A stretch of DNA of 5,693 nt from Alphaproteobacteria bacterium (lineage in GTDB: Bacteria; Pseudomonadota; Alphaproteobacteria; Micavibrionales; SZUA-601), in NCBI GenBank assembly GCA_003250865.1, contig QKJH01000042.1, positions 1 through 5,693 of the forward strand, written 5' to 3'. Shown in pieces: positions 1 through 5,282 of the stretch (position 1 is its first letter; every line of letters starts with the position of its first letter). Position numbers and translations under genes: made by a program. Under the pieces are notes generated by a model. The model was given only the letters and a program-made list of their open reading frames with translations. It made no database searches and was not told the origin of the DNA.

Positions 1-720
1 GCTGTCGGCGGGACATCTCTACTGGTAACCTATGCGGATTTAGTGGTTATCAAATTGACACAGGATTATGGTAGCGGCCCCGTATCCCGTATGCTAACTC
101 TCAGCATTCCCATTTCTTTCATCTTATGGTCAGCCATTGACCCATCTTCTTTGGTTCCCCTCATTAAAACACCTATTGCCGGGGTTGGCATTGTGTTGTC
201 ATTGGGTCTTGCCATCTACTTTTTGATGACTCTTAAATCATGCACTACCAGCCTAATTGTCATTAAAAGACTTATCCCAATTGTAATTTTTGGCTATGCT
301 CCCGTCGATGTATTGAACAAGACGGCCATGCTGCATGCTCCCGTTTTACTTGGTCCGCTATATTACGTCCTATTTCAATCACTGGGGGTTTTTATTCTAT
401 TATCGGCTTACCTTGTGATTAAGAAACGTCCTATCATTTCCGACTGGTATCCCATCATTCACAACACCAATATCAAACGAAACGCTAAGCTTATGGTTTG
501 TATGATTTGTTTTTTTATTGCCACAATGTTTGGAAAAAATCTGGGCATGCGCTTTACACCTAACCCTGCCTACGTTGTTATCATGATAAAATTTTCACCT
601 TTATGGATTGTGTTAATGAATAAAAAACTTGGTTATGTTGATAATACGGATATTAAAAGCGGTATTGGACTTGTATTTGCTGCCGCATCCATCGTCTTAT
701 TTAACCATTTAGCGCAATAG
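1..720 (+). CDS. DMT/EamA-like multispanning membrane transporter, first of a tandem pair (5' truncated)
   Basis: The frame is open from base 1, so the gene starts outside the window; the GTG at 43 is internal. 239 residues are visible. Aligned without gaps to the downstream paralogue (754-1713), the first visible residue matches residue 63 there, so about 62 residues are missing. What remains is mostly hydrophobic, about eight membrane segments divided by short loops rich in Lys and Arg, which fits an inner-membrane carrier. Blocks shared with the neighbour include GSGPVSR/GAGPVSR, PSSL.PLI, NKTAM, KNLGM, NPA and DIKSGIGL. An internal repeat is visible: QDYG...P in the first half resembles KNLG...P in the second half, the two-fold architecture of 10-segment DMT proteins. 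Family assignment is by architecture and inference; the substrate cannot be read from the sequence. A different multispanning family with a similar duplication is possible. Confidence 0.7.
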   Translation, partial: AVGGTSLLVTYADLVVIKLTQDYGSGPVSRMLTLSIPISFILWSAIDPSSLVPLIKTPIAGVGIVLSLGLAIYFLMTLKSCTTSLIVIKRLIPIVIFGYAPVDVLNKTAMLHAPVLLGPLYYVLFQSLGVFILLSAYLVIKKRPIISDWYPIIHNTNIKRNAKLMVCMICFFIATMFGKNLGMRFTPNPAYVVIMIKFSPLWIVLMNKKLGYVDNTDIKSGIGLVFAAASIVLFNHLAQ

Positions 721-753
721 CAGTATAAAACCGAAACAAGAACGAGTAGAACA

Positions 754-1713
754 ATGTCTTTTTTATGGGCTTTTTATGGGCTGACCGCCAGTTTATTTCA
801 CGCCAGTTACCTTGTTGCCAATCAATATTTAAAATTCCCCGGCTGGGCCGTTATGGTTCTAATGCGTATCGGGATTGTTATTGCCCTGCTTCCCTTCGCC
901 ATTACCACCCCTCCTATTCAAGATGTATGGTTTTATGTTGCGGTGTTTGCAACCTCGGTTCTGGCCTTTAACGCCGACAGCCAGATTATGAGTTGCATTA
1001 AGGATTTTGGCGCAGGCCCCGTCTCACGCGTGTTTGCCTTGACCATTCCGACATCCTTTGTGCTATGGTCGGTACTCCATCCATCATCCCTCAATCCTTT
1101 AATAGAACATCCGGTTGCCGGCAGCGGAGCATTCATTGCCCTGTGCTTGACAACCTATTTTATTTTCGAGCTGAAAAAATGTTCTTTGAGCGTTTCTCTT
1201 TTAAAACGCTTTGTTCCCGTTGTCGTTTTATTGTTTGCACCGATTGATATTATCAATAAAACAGCCATGAACCGTGTATGTGAAGATTTGATGACCGGCT
1301 CATTTGCCTATATCTTTTTCCAATCCGTTGGTGTTGTCACCATCGTTTTGGTGTGGACCACTCTCAAACATATATTCCGCCGCCATTCATCCGAACAAGA
1401 GCACGGTCGACCACAAACATTTGATCTGACCTTGCTTAAAACCGACATTCGCGTTATAAACGGCCGCCGTTTGTTCGTAGGGGTCAGTTCGGTCACTTTC
1501 TTTTTCATGGCCTATATGTTCTTTAAAAACCTGGGCATGTCCAAAGCCCTGAATCCCGCCTTTATTACTCTTTTGGTCAGTATGTCCCCCTTTTGGATTA
1601 TTGTTATCAATAAACTAACTTCCTACAAAGATGGCTCGGACATTAAAAGCGGTATCGGCCTCATTTTCTCGGCGTTAGCGCTGGTTGTATTTGTTACTCT
1701 GGCTAAAATGTAG
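754..1713 (+). CDS. DMT/EamA-like 10-segment membrane transporter, second of a tandem pair
   Basis: A complete 319-residue inner-membrane protein. About ten hydrophobic segments lie near residues 6-23, 32-53, 57-73, 93-112, 120-138, 152-168, 183-203, 240-258, 266-285 and 298-317. That count and the length match DMT-superfamily carriers. The two halves resemble each other: IKDFG followed by a TIPTSF segment (82-102) against FKNLG followed by a SMSPFW segment (257-281). This supports the five-plus-five duplication typical of EamA proteins. A long polar, basic loop (about 204-240) between segments 7 and 8 is longer than in the upstream paralogue. The start is the first ATG, 33 bases after the upstream stop, with only a weak ribosome site (ACGAG). 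The short gap and homology suggest co-transcription. Which metabolite or drug is moved cannot be told; the family call is an inference from architecture. Confidence 0.75.
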   Translation: MSFLWAFYGLTASLFHASYLVANQYLKFPGWAVMVLMRIGIVIALLPFAITTPPIQDVWFYVAVFATSVLAFNADSQIMSCIKDFGAGPVSRVFALTIPTSFVLWSVLHPSSLNPLIEHPVAGSGAFIALCLTTYFIFELKKCSLSVSLLKRFVPVVVLLFAPIDIINKTAMNRVCEDLMTGSFAYIFFQSVGVVTIVLVWTTLKHIFRRHSSEQEHGRPQTFDLTLLKTDIRVINGRRLFVGVSSVTFFFMAYMFFKNLGMSKALNPAFITLLVSMSPFWIIVINKLTSYKDGSDIKSGIGLIFSALALVVFVTLAKM

Positions 1714-1745
1714 ACAAAAAAGAAAGCCCCGGGACGGAGCTTTCT
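1714..1745 (-). terminator. Rho-independent terminator of the rhomboid-DHH unit
   Basis: Read on the minus strand, AGAAAGC and GCTTTCT form a perfect 7-bp stem (1739-1745 with 1721-1727). It can be extended by CC/GG pairs across a mismatch, and it is followed at once by a run of six T (1721-1716) and then GT. It lies 44 bases past the stop codon of the DHH gene. Read on the plus strand the same stem is followed by GCAAAAGG, without a T run, so it should stop only leftward transcription. Confidence 0.8.
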
Positions 1746-1753
1746 GCAAAAGG

Positions 1754-1775
1754 ACTGTTTCATAAGAAAAACAGT
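1754..1775. repeat. Small inverted repeat in the convergent gap
   Basis: ACTGTTT at 1754-1760 and AAACAGT at 1769-1775 form a 7-bp AT-rich stem around an 8-base loop. It sits between the convergent transporter and DHH genes. Neither strand has a good T run after it, so it is at best a weak terminator for the plus-strand transporters or a 3'-end stabilising hairpin. Confidence 0.35.
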
Positions 1776-1788
1776 ATTCTATTCATTA

Positions 1789-2739
1789 TCAACCGTCTTG
1801 TGTAATCCGGTTAATCAGTTCCTGACAGACCGCTTCGGCCTTATCCGTGTCAACCTGACAGGTTCCTGCCGCTTCGTGTCCACCGCCGCCATATTCCAAC
1901 ATCAGTGAACCAATATTGGTTTTTGAAGTGCGGTTGATAATCGATTTGCCCACGGCAAACACCGTATTCTGTTTCATCTTACCCCAGATGATATGCATCG
2001 AGATATTGGTCTGAGGATACATGGCATAAATCATGAAACGGTTGCCCGACCAGATGGTTTCCTCGTCCCGCAAATCCAGAACTGCCAGATTATCATGCAC
2101 GGTGGTACAGCGCTTAATCTGATCCTTGAATTTGTCCTGATGTTCCATAAACAAATCCACGCGCTCCTTGACATCGGGCAGCGCCAAAATATCGTCGATA
2201 TTGTGGTGGTCACGGCAGTAATCAATCAATTCCATCATCAACTGATAATTGGCGATGCGAAATTCTCGAAATCGCCCAAGCCCTGTGCGAGCATCCATCA
2301 AAAAGCTGAGCAGCTCCCACCCTTTTGGATTGAGAATGTCTTCCTTGGTGAACTGAGCCGAATCTGCTTTGTCCACCGCTTCCATCATTTCCTTGGACAC
2401 ATTCTTAAAACGAGATGCGCCGCCGTAATAGTTATATACCACGCGTGCTGCCGAAGGAGCGTGGGCATCAATGATGTAATTGTCAGGCATCGTACCCAGC
2501 CGCTCCATTTCCGATTCATGGTGATCAAAGGCCAGATGAACACCTTCGACATACGGTAGGTTGGTAGTAATATCTTTGTCCGTTATTTCTATAATGCCAT
2601 CCTGCATATCCTTGGGATGTACAAACTTAATTTCATCAATCAAGTCCAATTCTTTAAGCAATACGGCACATATCAACCCATCCATATCCGAACGGGTAAT
2701 CAAGCGGAATTTATCGGATTGTGTCTGTTCAGCAGTCAT
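1789..2739 (-). CDS. DHH/DHHA1-family phosphoesterase (exopolyphosphatase/NrnA-like)
   Basis: A 316-residue cytoplasmic protein from the ATG at 2739. In that numbering, SDMDGL near residues 17-22 is the first metal-binding motif, with Ser-Asp where many members have His-Asp. FDHHES at 71-76 is the name-giving DHH motif, and APSAARVVYNYY at about 94-105 and the DKAD stretch near 123-126 follow. GGGGHEAAG near 284-292 is the glycine-rich DHHA1 substrate-binding loop. The family uses two divalent metal ions, usually Mn2+, to hydrolyse phosphodiester or phosphoanhydride bonds in nano-RNA, cyclic dinucleotides, pAp or polyphosphate; the substrate here is not decided by these motifs. The ORF can be extended six codons to a TTG at 2757, but those codons contain the AGAGAGAG ribosome site, so the ATG is preferred. 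It lies 56 bases after the rhomboid gene, probably in one transcript, and ends before a strong terminator. Confidence 0.88.
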   Translation of the reverse strand: MTAEQTQSDKFRLITRSDMDGLICAVLLKELDLIDEIKFVHPKDMQDGIIEITDKDITTNLPYVEGVHLAFDHHESEMERLGTMPDNYIIDAHAPSAARVVYNYYGGASRFKNVSKEMMEAVDKADSAQFTKEDILNPKGWELLSFLMDARTGLGRFREFRIANYQLMMELIDYCRDHHNIDDILALPDVKERVDLFMEHQDKFKDQIKRCTTVHDNLAVLDLRDEETIWSGNRFMIYAMYPQTNISMHIIWGKMKQNTVFAVGKSIINRTSKTNIGSLMLEYGGGGHEAAGTCQVDTDKAEAVCQELINRITQDG

Positions 2740-2744
2740 TATCA

Positions 2745-2752
2745 CTCTCTCT
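2745..2752 (-). promoter_or_regulatory. Ribosome binding site deciding the DHH gene start
   Basis: The minus strand reads AGAGAGAG, then TGATA, then ATG (2739-2737). A purine-rich GAGAG five bases before the ATG is a good Shine-Dalgarno position. The upstream in-frame TTG at 2757 would place this site inside the coding region and has no comparable site of its own. Confidence 0.6.
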
Positions 2753-2795
2753 AGCAATGAAAAACTAATCTAGTTTCGGTTATAAGCGTGAAAAG

Positions 2796-3470
2796 TTAAA
2801 GTCGCTTTAAAAACAAGGGAAAGAGAGCAATTCCGGCATAAAATCCGCCCAAATGTGCCAACCAGGCAATAGCGGTTCCTTCGGCCTGGCCGGGCATTCC
2901 CGTCAAGCCCAAAATGATATTGGCAAGCGACCACACAATAACAACGGGAAGGATACCCAACCAACCGGCCTTATACCGCCCCATGCGCTGCATCAGGATA
3001 ATCACAGCGCCGAAAAGACCACTGATAGCACCGGATGCACCAATAAGCGGCACCGGCGAATAAATATCAAATCCATACTGAAAAAGGATGGAACACAGAC
3101 CACATAGGATAAAAAACAGAATAAATCGTGCAGAACCCAGAACACGCTCTATGCCCGCGCCCAAAGAAAGCAGCATAGTACTGTTAATAACAAGGTGCAG
3201 AAAGCTGCCATGCAATGCCATATAAGACAGCAATGTGCCATAAGCCCCCCAATCCCCTACTCCGGCAGAGGTTAGACGCTCAGGGATAAAGGCTCCGTAA
3301 AGAATCAGGTTGTTTGCCATTTCGGGCGGAAGAACCAAAAATTCCATCAGGTAAAACACGGCCAACAGAGTAAGCAAAGCCAACGTGAGCGGCGGCACGT
3401 TAAAAAGAGGCTCATTAGTCGGCGGGTTATCGCCTTGCGGAGGTCCAATTATTGTATCATTATCATTCAT
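2796..3470 (-). CDS. Rhomboid-family intramembrane serine protease
   Basis: An inner-membrane protease of 224 residues from the ATG at 3470. In that numbering, a short polar N-terminus rich in Pro, Asn and Asp (1-24) precedes about six membrane segments. H87-x4-H92-x3-N96 in HGSFLHLVIN is the rhomboid signature corresponding to His145, His150 and Asn154 of E. coli GlpG. GASGA near 144-148 holds the nucleophile Ser146, and AHLGGF near 205-210 holds the partner His206. The dyad is complete, so the enzyme should be active, cutting membrane-spanning substrates near the lipid surface. The substrate is unknown. The length matches the compact six-segment bacterial class with no extra domain. A TTG at 3488 would add six residues (MGHHAR); neither start has a strong ribosome site, so the exact N-terminus is uncertain. 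It is first in a probable two-gene unit with the DHH phosphoesterase; I see no convincing promoter in the 100 bases upstream. Confidence 0.9.
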   Translation of the reverse strand: MNDNDTIIGPPQGDNPPTNEPLFNVPPLTLALLTLLAVFYLMEFLVLPPEMANNLILYGAFIPERLTSAGVGDWGAYGTLLSYMALHGSFLHLVINSTMLLSLGAGIERVLGSARFILFFILCGLCSILFQYGFDIYSPVPLIGASGAISGLFGAVIILMQRMGRYKAGWLGILPVVIVWSLANIILGLTGMPGQAEGTAIAWLAHLGGFYAGIALFPLFLKRL

Positions 3471-3472
3471 AC

Positions 3473-3485
3473 GGGCATGATGCCC
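3473..3485. repeat. Palindrome at the rhomboid start
   Basis: GGGCATGATGCCC is an inverted repeat of two 6-base arms around one central base. It lies between the two candidate start codons of the rhomboid gene (TTG 3488 and ATG 3470). It could be a small operator, or in RNA a 4-bp hairpin holding the GGGG that might serve as ribosome site. No function is established. Confidence 0.3.
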
Positions 3486-3526
3486 CAAGTCTTAAAGGCC
3501 TACAAGGCAAATTCTGATAAAAATGC

Positions 3527-3555
3527 TTGCCAAGGCGGGGAAAAATAATTACATT
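3527..3555 (+). promoter_or_regulatory. Sigma-70-like promoter of the tRNA-Thr gene
   Basis: TTGCCA at 3527-3532 (-35, four of six matches to TTGACA in order, sharing TTG..A) is followed after 17 bases by TACATT at 3550-3555 (-10, matching TA.A.T at four positions). The start of the tRNA lies 19 bases after the -10 box, leaving room for a short leader. The spacing is ideal, and no other explanation for tRNA expression is visible. Confidence 0.55.
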
Positions 3556-3574
3556 CCCCCCTATCATAAACCAT

Positions 3575-3650
3575 GCTGGTGTAGCTCAGTCGGTAGAGCG
3601 GCGCATTCGTAATGCGTAGGTCGTAGGTTCAAGTCCTATCACCAGCACCA
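3575..3650 (+). tRNA. tRNA-Thr (anticodon CGT)
   Basis: A complete 76-base cloverleaf. The acceptor stem GCTGGTG/CACCAGC is perfect over 7 bp. The D arm is GCTC/GAGC. The anticodon stem GCGCA/TGCGT carries the loop TTCGTAA with anticodon CGT at 3608-3610, reading the threonine codon ACG. The variable loop is AGGTC, and the T arm is GTAGG/CCTAT around TTCAAGT. The discriminator base is A, and the CCA end is encoded (3648-3650). A run of seven T follows directly, which may help end transcription, though no separate terminator hairpin is clear. It stands alone between two leftward transcription units. Confidence 0.97.
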
Positions 3651-3723
3651 TTTTTTTCTTTCCCAATACTTCCGAGAGCTTCTGAGAAAGCCTTATATGA
3701 CCCACCATTCTCTTTTATTTAAT

Positions 3724-3785
3724 ATACCTATCATCATAAAAACAATATAAAAATTAACATGTTACAGCATGGCACTAATAGGTAT
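3724..3785. repeat. Nested inverted repeats in the tRNA-AraC intergenic region
   Basis: The 147-base region between the tRNA and the end of the AraC gene (3651-3797) is AT-rich and codes for nothing I can support. It holds the outer pair ATACCTAT (3724-3731) and ATAGGTAT (3778-3785), separated by 46 bases, and inside it the perfect 10-base palindrome TAACATGTTA (3755-3764). No GC-rich stem followed by a T run is present for the AraC transcript, so these may act in 3'-end formation or as a protein-binding site; this is unproven. Confidence 0.45.
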
Positions 3786-3797
3786 TAAAAAAACTTG

Positions 3798-4760
3798 TTA
3801 ATACACACCTTTGGAACTTTCACGAATACTACTAACATCTTTTTTTGGCGGTTGTCCGAAGTGTCTGGTATATTCACGACTAAATTGAGAGATACTTGAA
3901 TATCCAACCTGCATACAGGCAGTGCTTACATCCATCTTTTTCGATACCATAAGATTACGTGCTTCTTGTAATCGTAGAGCCTTTTGGAACTGCAATGGAC
4001 TCATCATGGTGACATCTTTGAAATGCTGATGGAATGACGAGGAACTCATACCGGCAATTTGGGCTAAATCCTCTACTTTTACAGGCTCTACGTAGTTTTC
4101 TTTCAACCATGAAATTGCTCTGGCTATTTTCTGAGCATAAGAGTCCGTCAATCCGATTTGGGCAATCGAAGAACCAGCAGGACTTCGTAACAAGCGAATA
4201 AGAATTTCATCAATAATAAGCGGAGCCAATAAATCACTATCTTCTTCCTGCAGCAATAACTCCATCAAGCGGTTTGCGGATTGCAATATTTTAGGATTAC
4301 TATTTCCCACATAAATCGGACTAGTATTGGCTGTCCGTTCAAGTCCTGCTGGAAAAACTTTTATTATCAATTCAGCCATTTTTTGTGCATCAAAACTAAC
4401 AACCAGACAGAGATATGGTTTTTCTTTGCTGGCCTTTACAATACGGGTGGTTACAGGAACCTCTGCCGCATAAACCGACATATGAGATTCATCGTACTCG
4501 AAAGTGTTGTCTGATATATATGCAGCTTTTGTACCCTGAGCAACAATACATACCCCAGGGCTAGCAAGTGAGTGAACACTGGTTTCCATTGGTTTAGAAC
4601 TACGAATAACCCGGAGACAGGGAACAGACAGGTCAAAATAGCCATCATAAGGGGCCATCTTTGCAAGTAATTCCGCAAGTTTGTTCAATTCTGCACTTCC
4701 TGAAGAAACTTCTTCTTCTCCAGTATGTGTGAATATTACAATGTCTGAATTATTACTCAT
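3798..4760 (-). CDS. AraC-family transcriptional regulator with AraC_N domain
   Basis: A 320-residue DNA-binding regulator from the ATG at 4760. The first two thirds resemble the AraC_N effector-sensing domain (PF06719 type, as in E. coli YqhC): LSVPCLRVIRSS, then SPGVCIVAQGTKAAYI, and VYAAEVPVTTRIVKASKEKP. The C-terminal 100 residues hold the two AraC helix-turn-helix units. The first is VEDLAQIAGMSSSSFHQHF (about 229-247). The second is DVSTACMQVGYSSISQFSREY followed by FGQPP (about 277-304), the family signature. The ORF extends seven codons to an ATG at 4781, but the 4760 start is preferred. It overlaps the stop of the cupin gene by eight bases (ATGAGTAA), typical of translational coupling, with AGGA eleven bases upstream. 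Last of a three-gene operon, it most likely controls this operon or adjacent reductase-type genes outside the window; the effector is unknown. Confidence 0.9.
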   Translation of the reverse strand: MSNNSDIVIFTHTGEEEVSSGSAELNKLAELLAKMAPYDGYFDLSVPCLRVIRSSKPMETSVHSLASPGVCIVAQGTKAAYISDNTFEYDESHMSVYAAEVPVTTRIVKASKEKPYLCLVVSFDAQKMAELIIKVFPAGLERTANTSPIYVGNSNPKILQSANRLMELLLQEEDSDLLAPLIIDEILIRLLRSPAGSSIAQIGLTDSYAQKIARAISWLKENYVEPVKVEDLAQIAGMSSSSFHQHFKDVTMMSPLQFQKALRLQEARNLMVSKKMDVSTACMQVGYSSISQFSREYTRHFGQPPKKDVSSIRESSKGVY

Positions 4761-5271
4761 TATAATCTTTATCCTCAACATGTTCCATCCATGTTACGGG
4801 CGAACCCTCTTTACTTTCCTGAATGGCGTAATGCATCAATGCCGTTGTATCCGTTGCCCCATGCCAATGTTTGACATTCGGCGGAAAATAAACAATATCG
4901 CCGGCACCAATATCCTTGCGTTCTTCGCCTTCGGTTTGTACCCATCCATTACCCGAAACAACCAGCAATGTCTGACCATAGGGGTGCGTATGCCAAGCCG
5001 TACGCGCTTTGGGTTCAAACGTAACCAATGCCGTAGAAACCTGTGATGGTTCCGGAGCAGTAAACATGTTATCAATGCGTGCTGTCCCCGTAAAGTAATC
5101 GTCCGGACCTTTTGCAGACGGGATGGTTCCCGATTTTATGATTTGTGTTGTCATTGTGACTTCCTTTCCACTTGTAATGTTTGAATTAAGCGGTGCGTCT
5201 TGTGCCTGTGCCTGTGTGGACAGTAAAGCCAAAGAGAGCGTCATCGCACTCATTAATAGTATTCTTTTCAT
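4753..5271 (-). CDS. Exported cupin, (R)-hydroxynitrile-lyase-like metal-binding protein
   Basis: 172 residues. MKR, a hydrophobic stretch (4-18) and AQAQ near 21-24 form a Sec signal peptide, probably cut after AQA (residue 23), so the full form should be periplasmic. The rest is a single cupin_2 barrel: WHTHPYGQ (93-100) is cupin motif 1 and FPPNVKHWHG (129-138) motif 2. H94, H96, Q100 and H135 correspond, at a constant offset of 41, to the metal ligands His53, His55, Gln59 and His94 that I recall for the Mn-dependent lyase of Granulicella tundricola. The true activity may be another small-molecule reaction, since such cupins are common beside carboxymuconolactone-decarboxylase and reductase genes. 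The first start (5271) has a strong site, AAGGAG. A second in-frame ATG at 5154, directly before the conserved domain, has an equally strong one. The gene starts 9 bases after the upstream stop. Confidence 0.88.
   Translation of the reverse strand: MKRILLMSAMTLSLALLSTQAQAQDAPLNSNITSGKEVTMTTQIIKSGTIPSAKGPDDYFTGTARIDNMFTAPEPSQVSTALVTFEPKARTAWHTHPYGQTLLVVSGNGWVQTEGEERKDIGAGDIVYFPPNVKHWHGATDTTALMHYAIQESKEGSPVTWMEHVEDKDYNE
5160..5167 (-). promoter_or_regulatory. Internal Shine-Dalgarno site before a second cupin start
   Basis: Inside the cupin gene the minus strand reads AAAGGAAG, then TCACA, then an in-frame ATG (5154-5152), giving a near-ideal ribosome site five bases from the codon. Translation from here gives a 133-residue cupin without signal peptide, beginning MTTQIIKSG, the usual N-terminus of cytoplasmic relatives. 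Confidence 0.6.
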
Positions 5272-5276
5272 ATGTT

Positions 5277-5282
5277 CTCCTT
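5277..5282 (-). promoter_or_regulatory. Shine-Dalgarno site of the cupin gene
   Basis: AAGGAG lies five bases before the ATG at 5271 and shares bases with the TAA stop of the cyclophilin-like gene (TAAGGAG). Ribosomes ending on the upstream gene would be well placed to start here, which supports one operon. Confidence 0.7.

Noticed and set aside
43..720. GTG at 43 as the true start of the first transporter
   Set aside because: The frame is open to base 1 and aligns upstream of the GTG with the paralogue, so the gene is truncated by the window edge.
1993..2559. Plus-strand open frame of 188 codons opposite the DHH gene
   Set aside because: The opposite strand encodes a protein with all DHH/DHHA1 motifs. 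The plus-strand translation has no recognisable domain and is a shadow.
2737..2757. TTG at 2757 as the DHH gene start
   Set aside because: The extra six codons contain the ribosome site of the ATG at 2739.
4337..4347. GTTCAAGTCCT, an 11-base match to the T-loop region of the tRNA-Thr, as an attachment-site repeat
   Set aside because: The match stops after 11 bases, does not reach the tRNA 3' end and lies inside the intact AraC coding sequence, so chance is the better explanation.
4758..4781. ATG at 4781 as the AraC start
   Set aside because: It is possible, but it gives a longer overlap with the cupin gene; the ATG at 4760 gives the typical short coupled overlap. Not fully excluded.
4681..5046. 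Plus-strand open frame of 121 codons opposite the cupin and AraC genes
   Set aside because: It covers conserved cupin motifs on the other strand and has no ribosome site or family resemblance.
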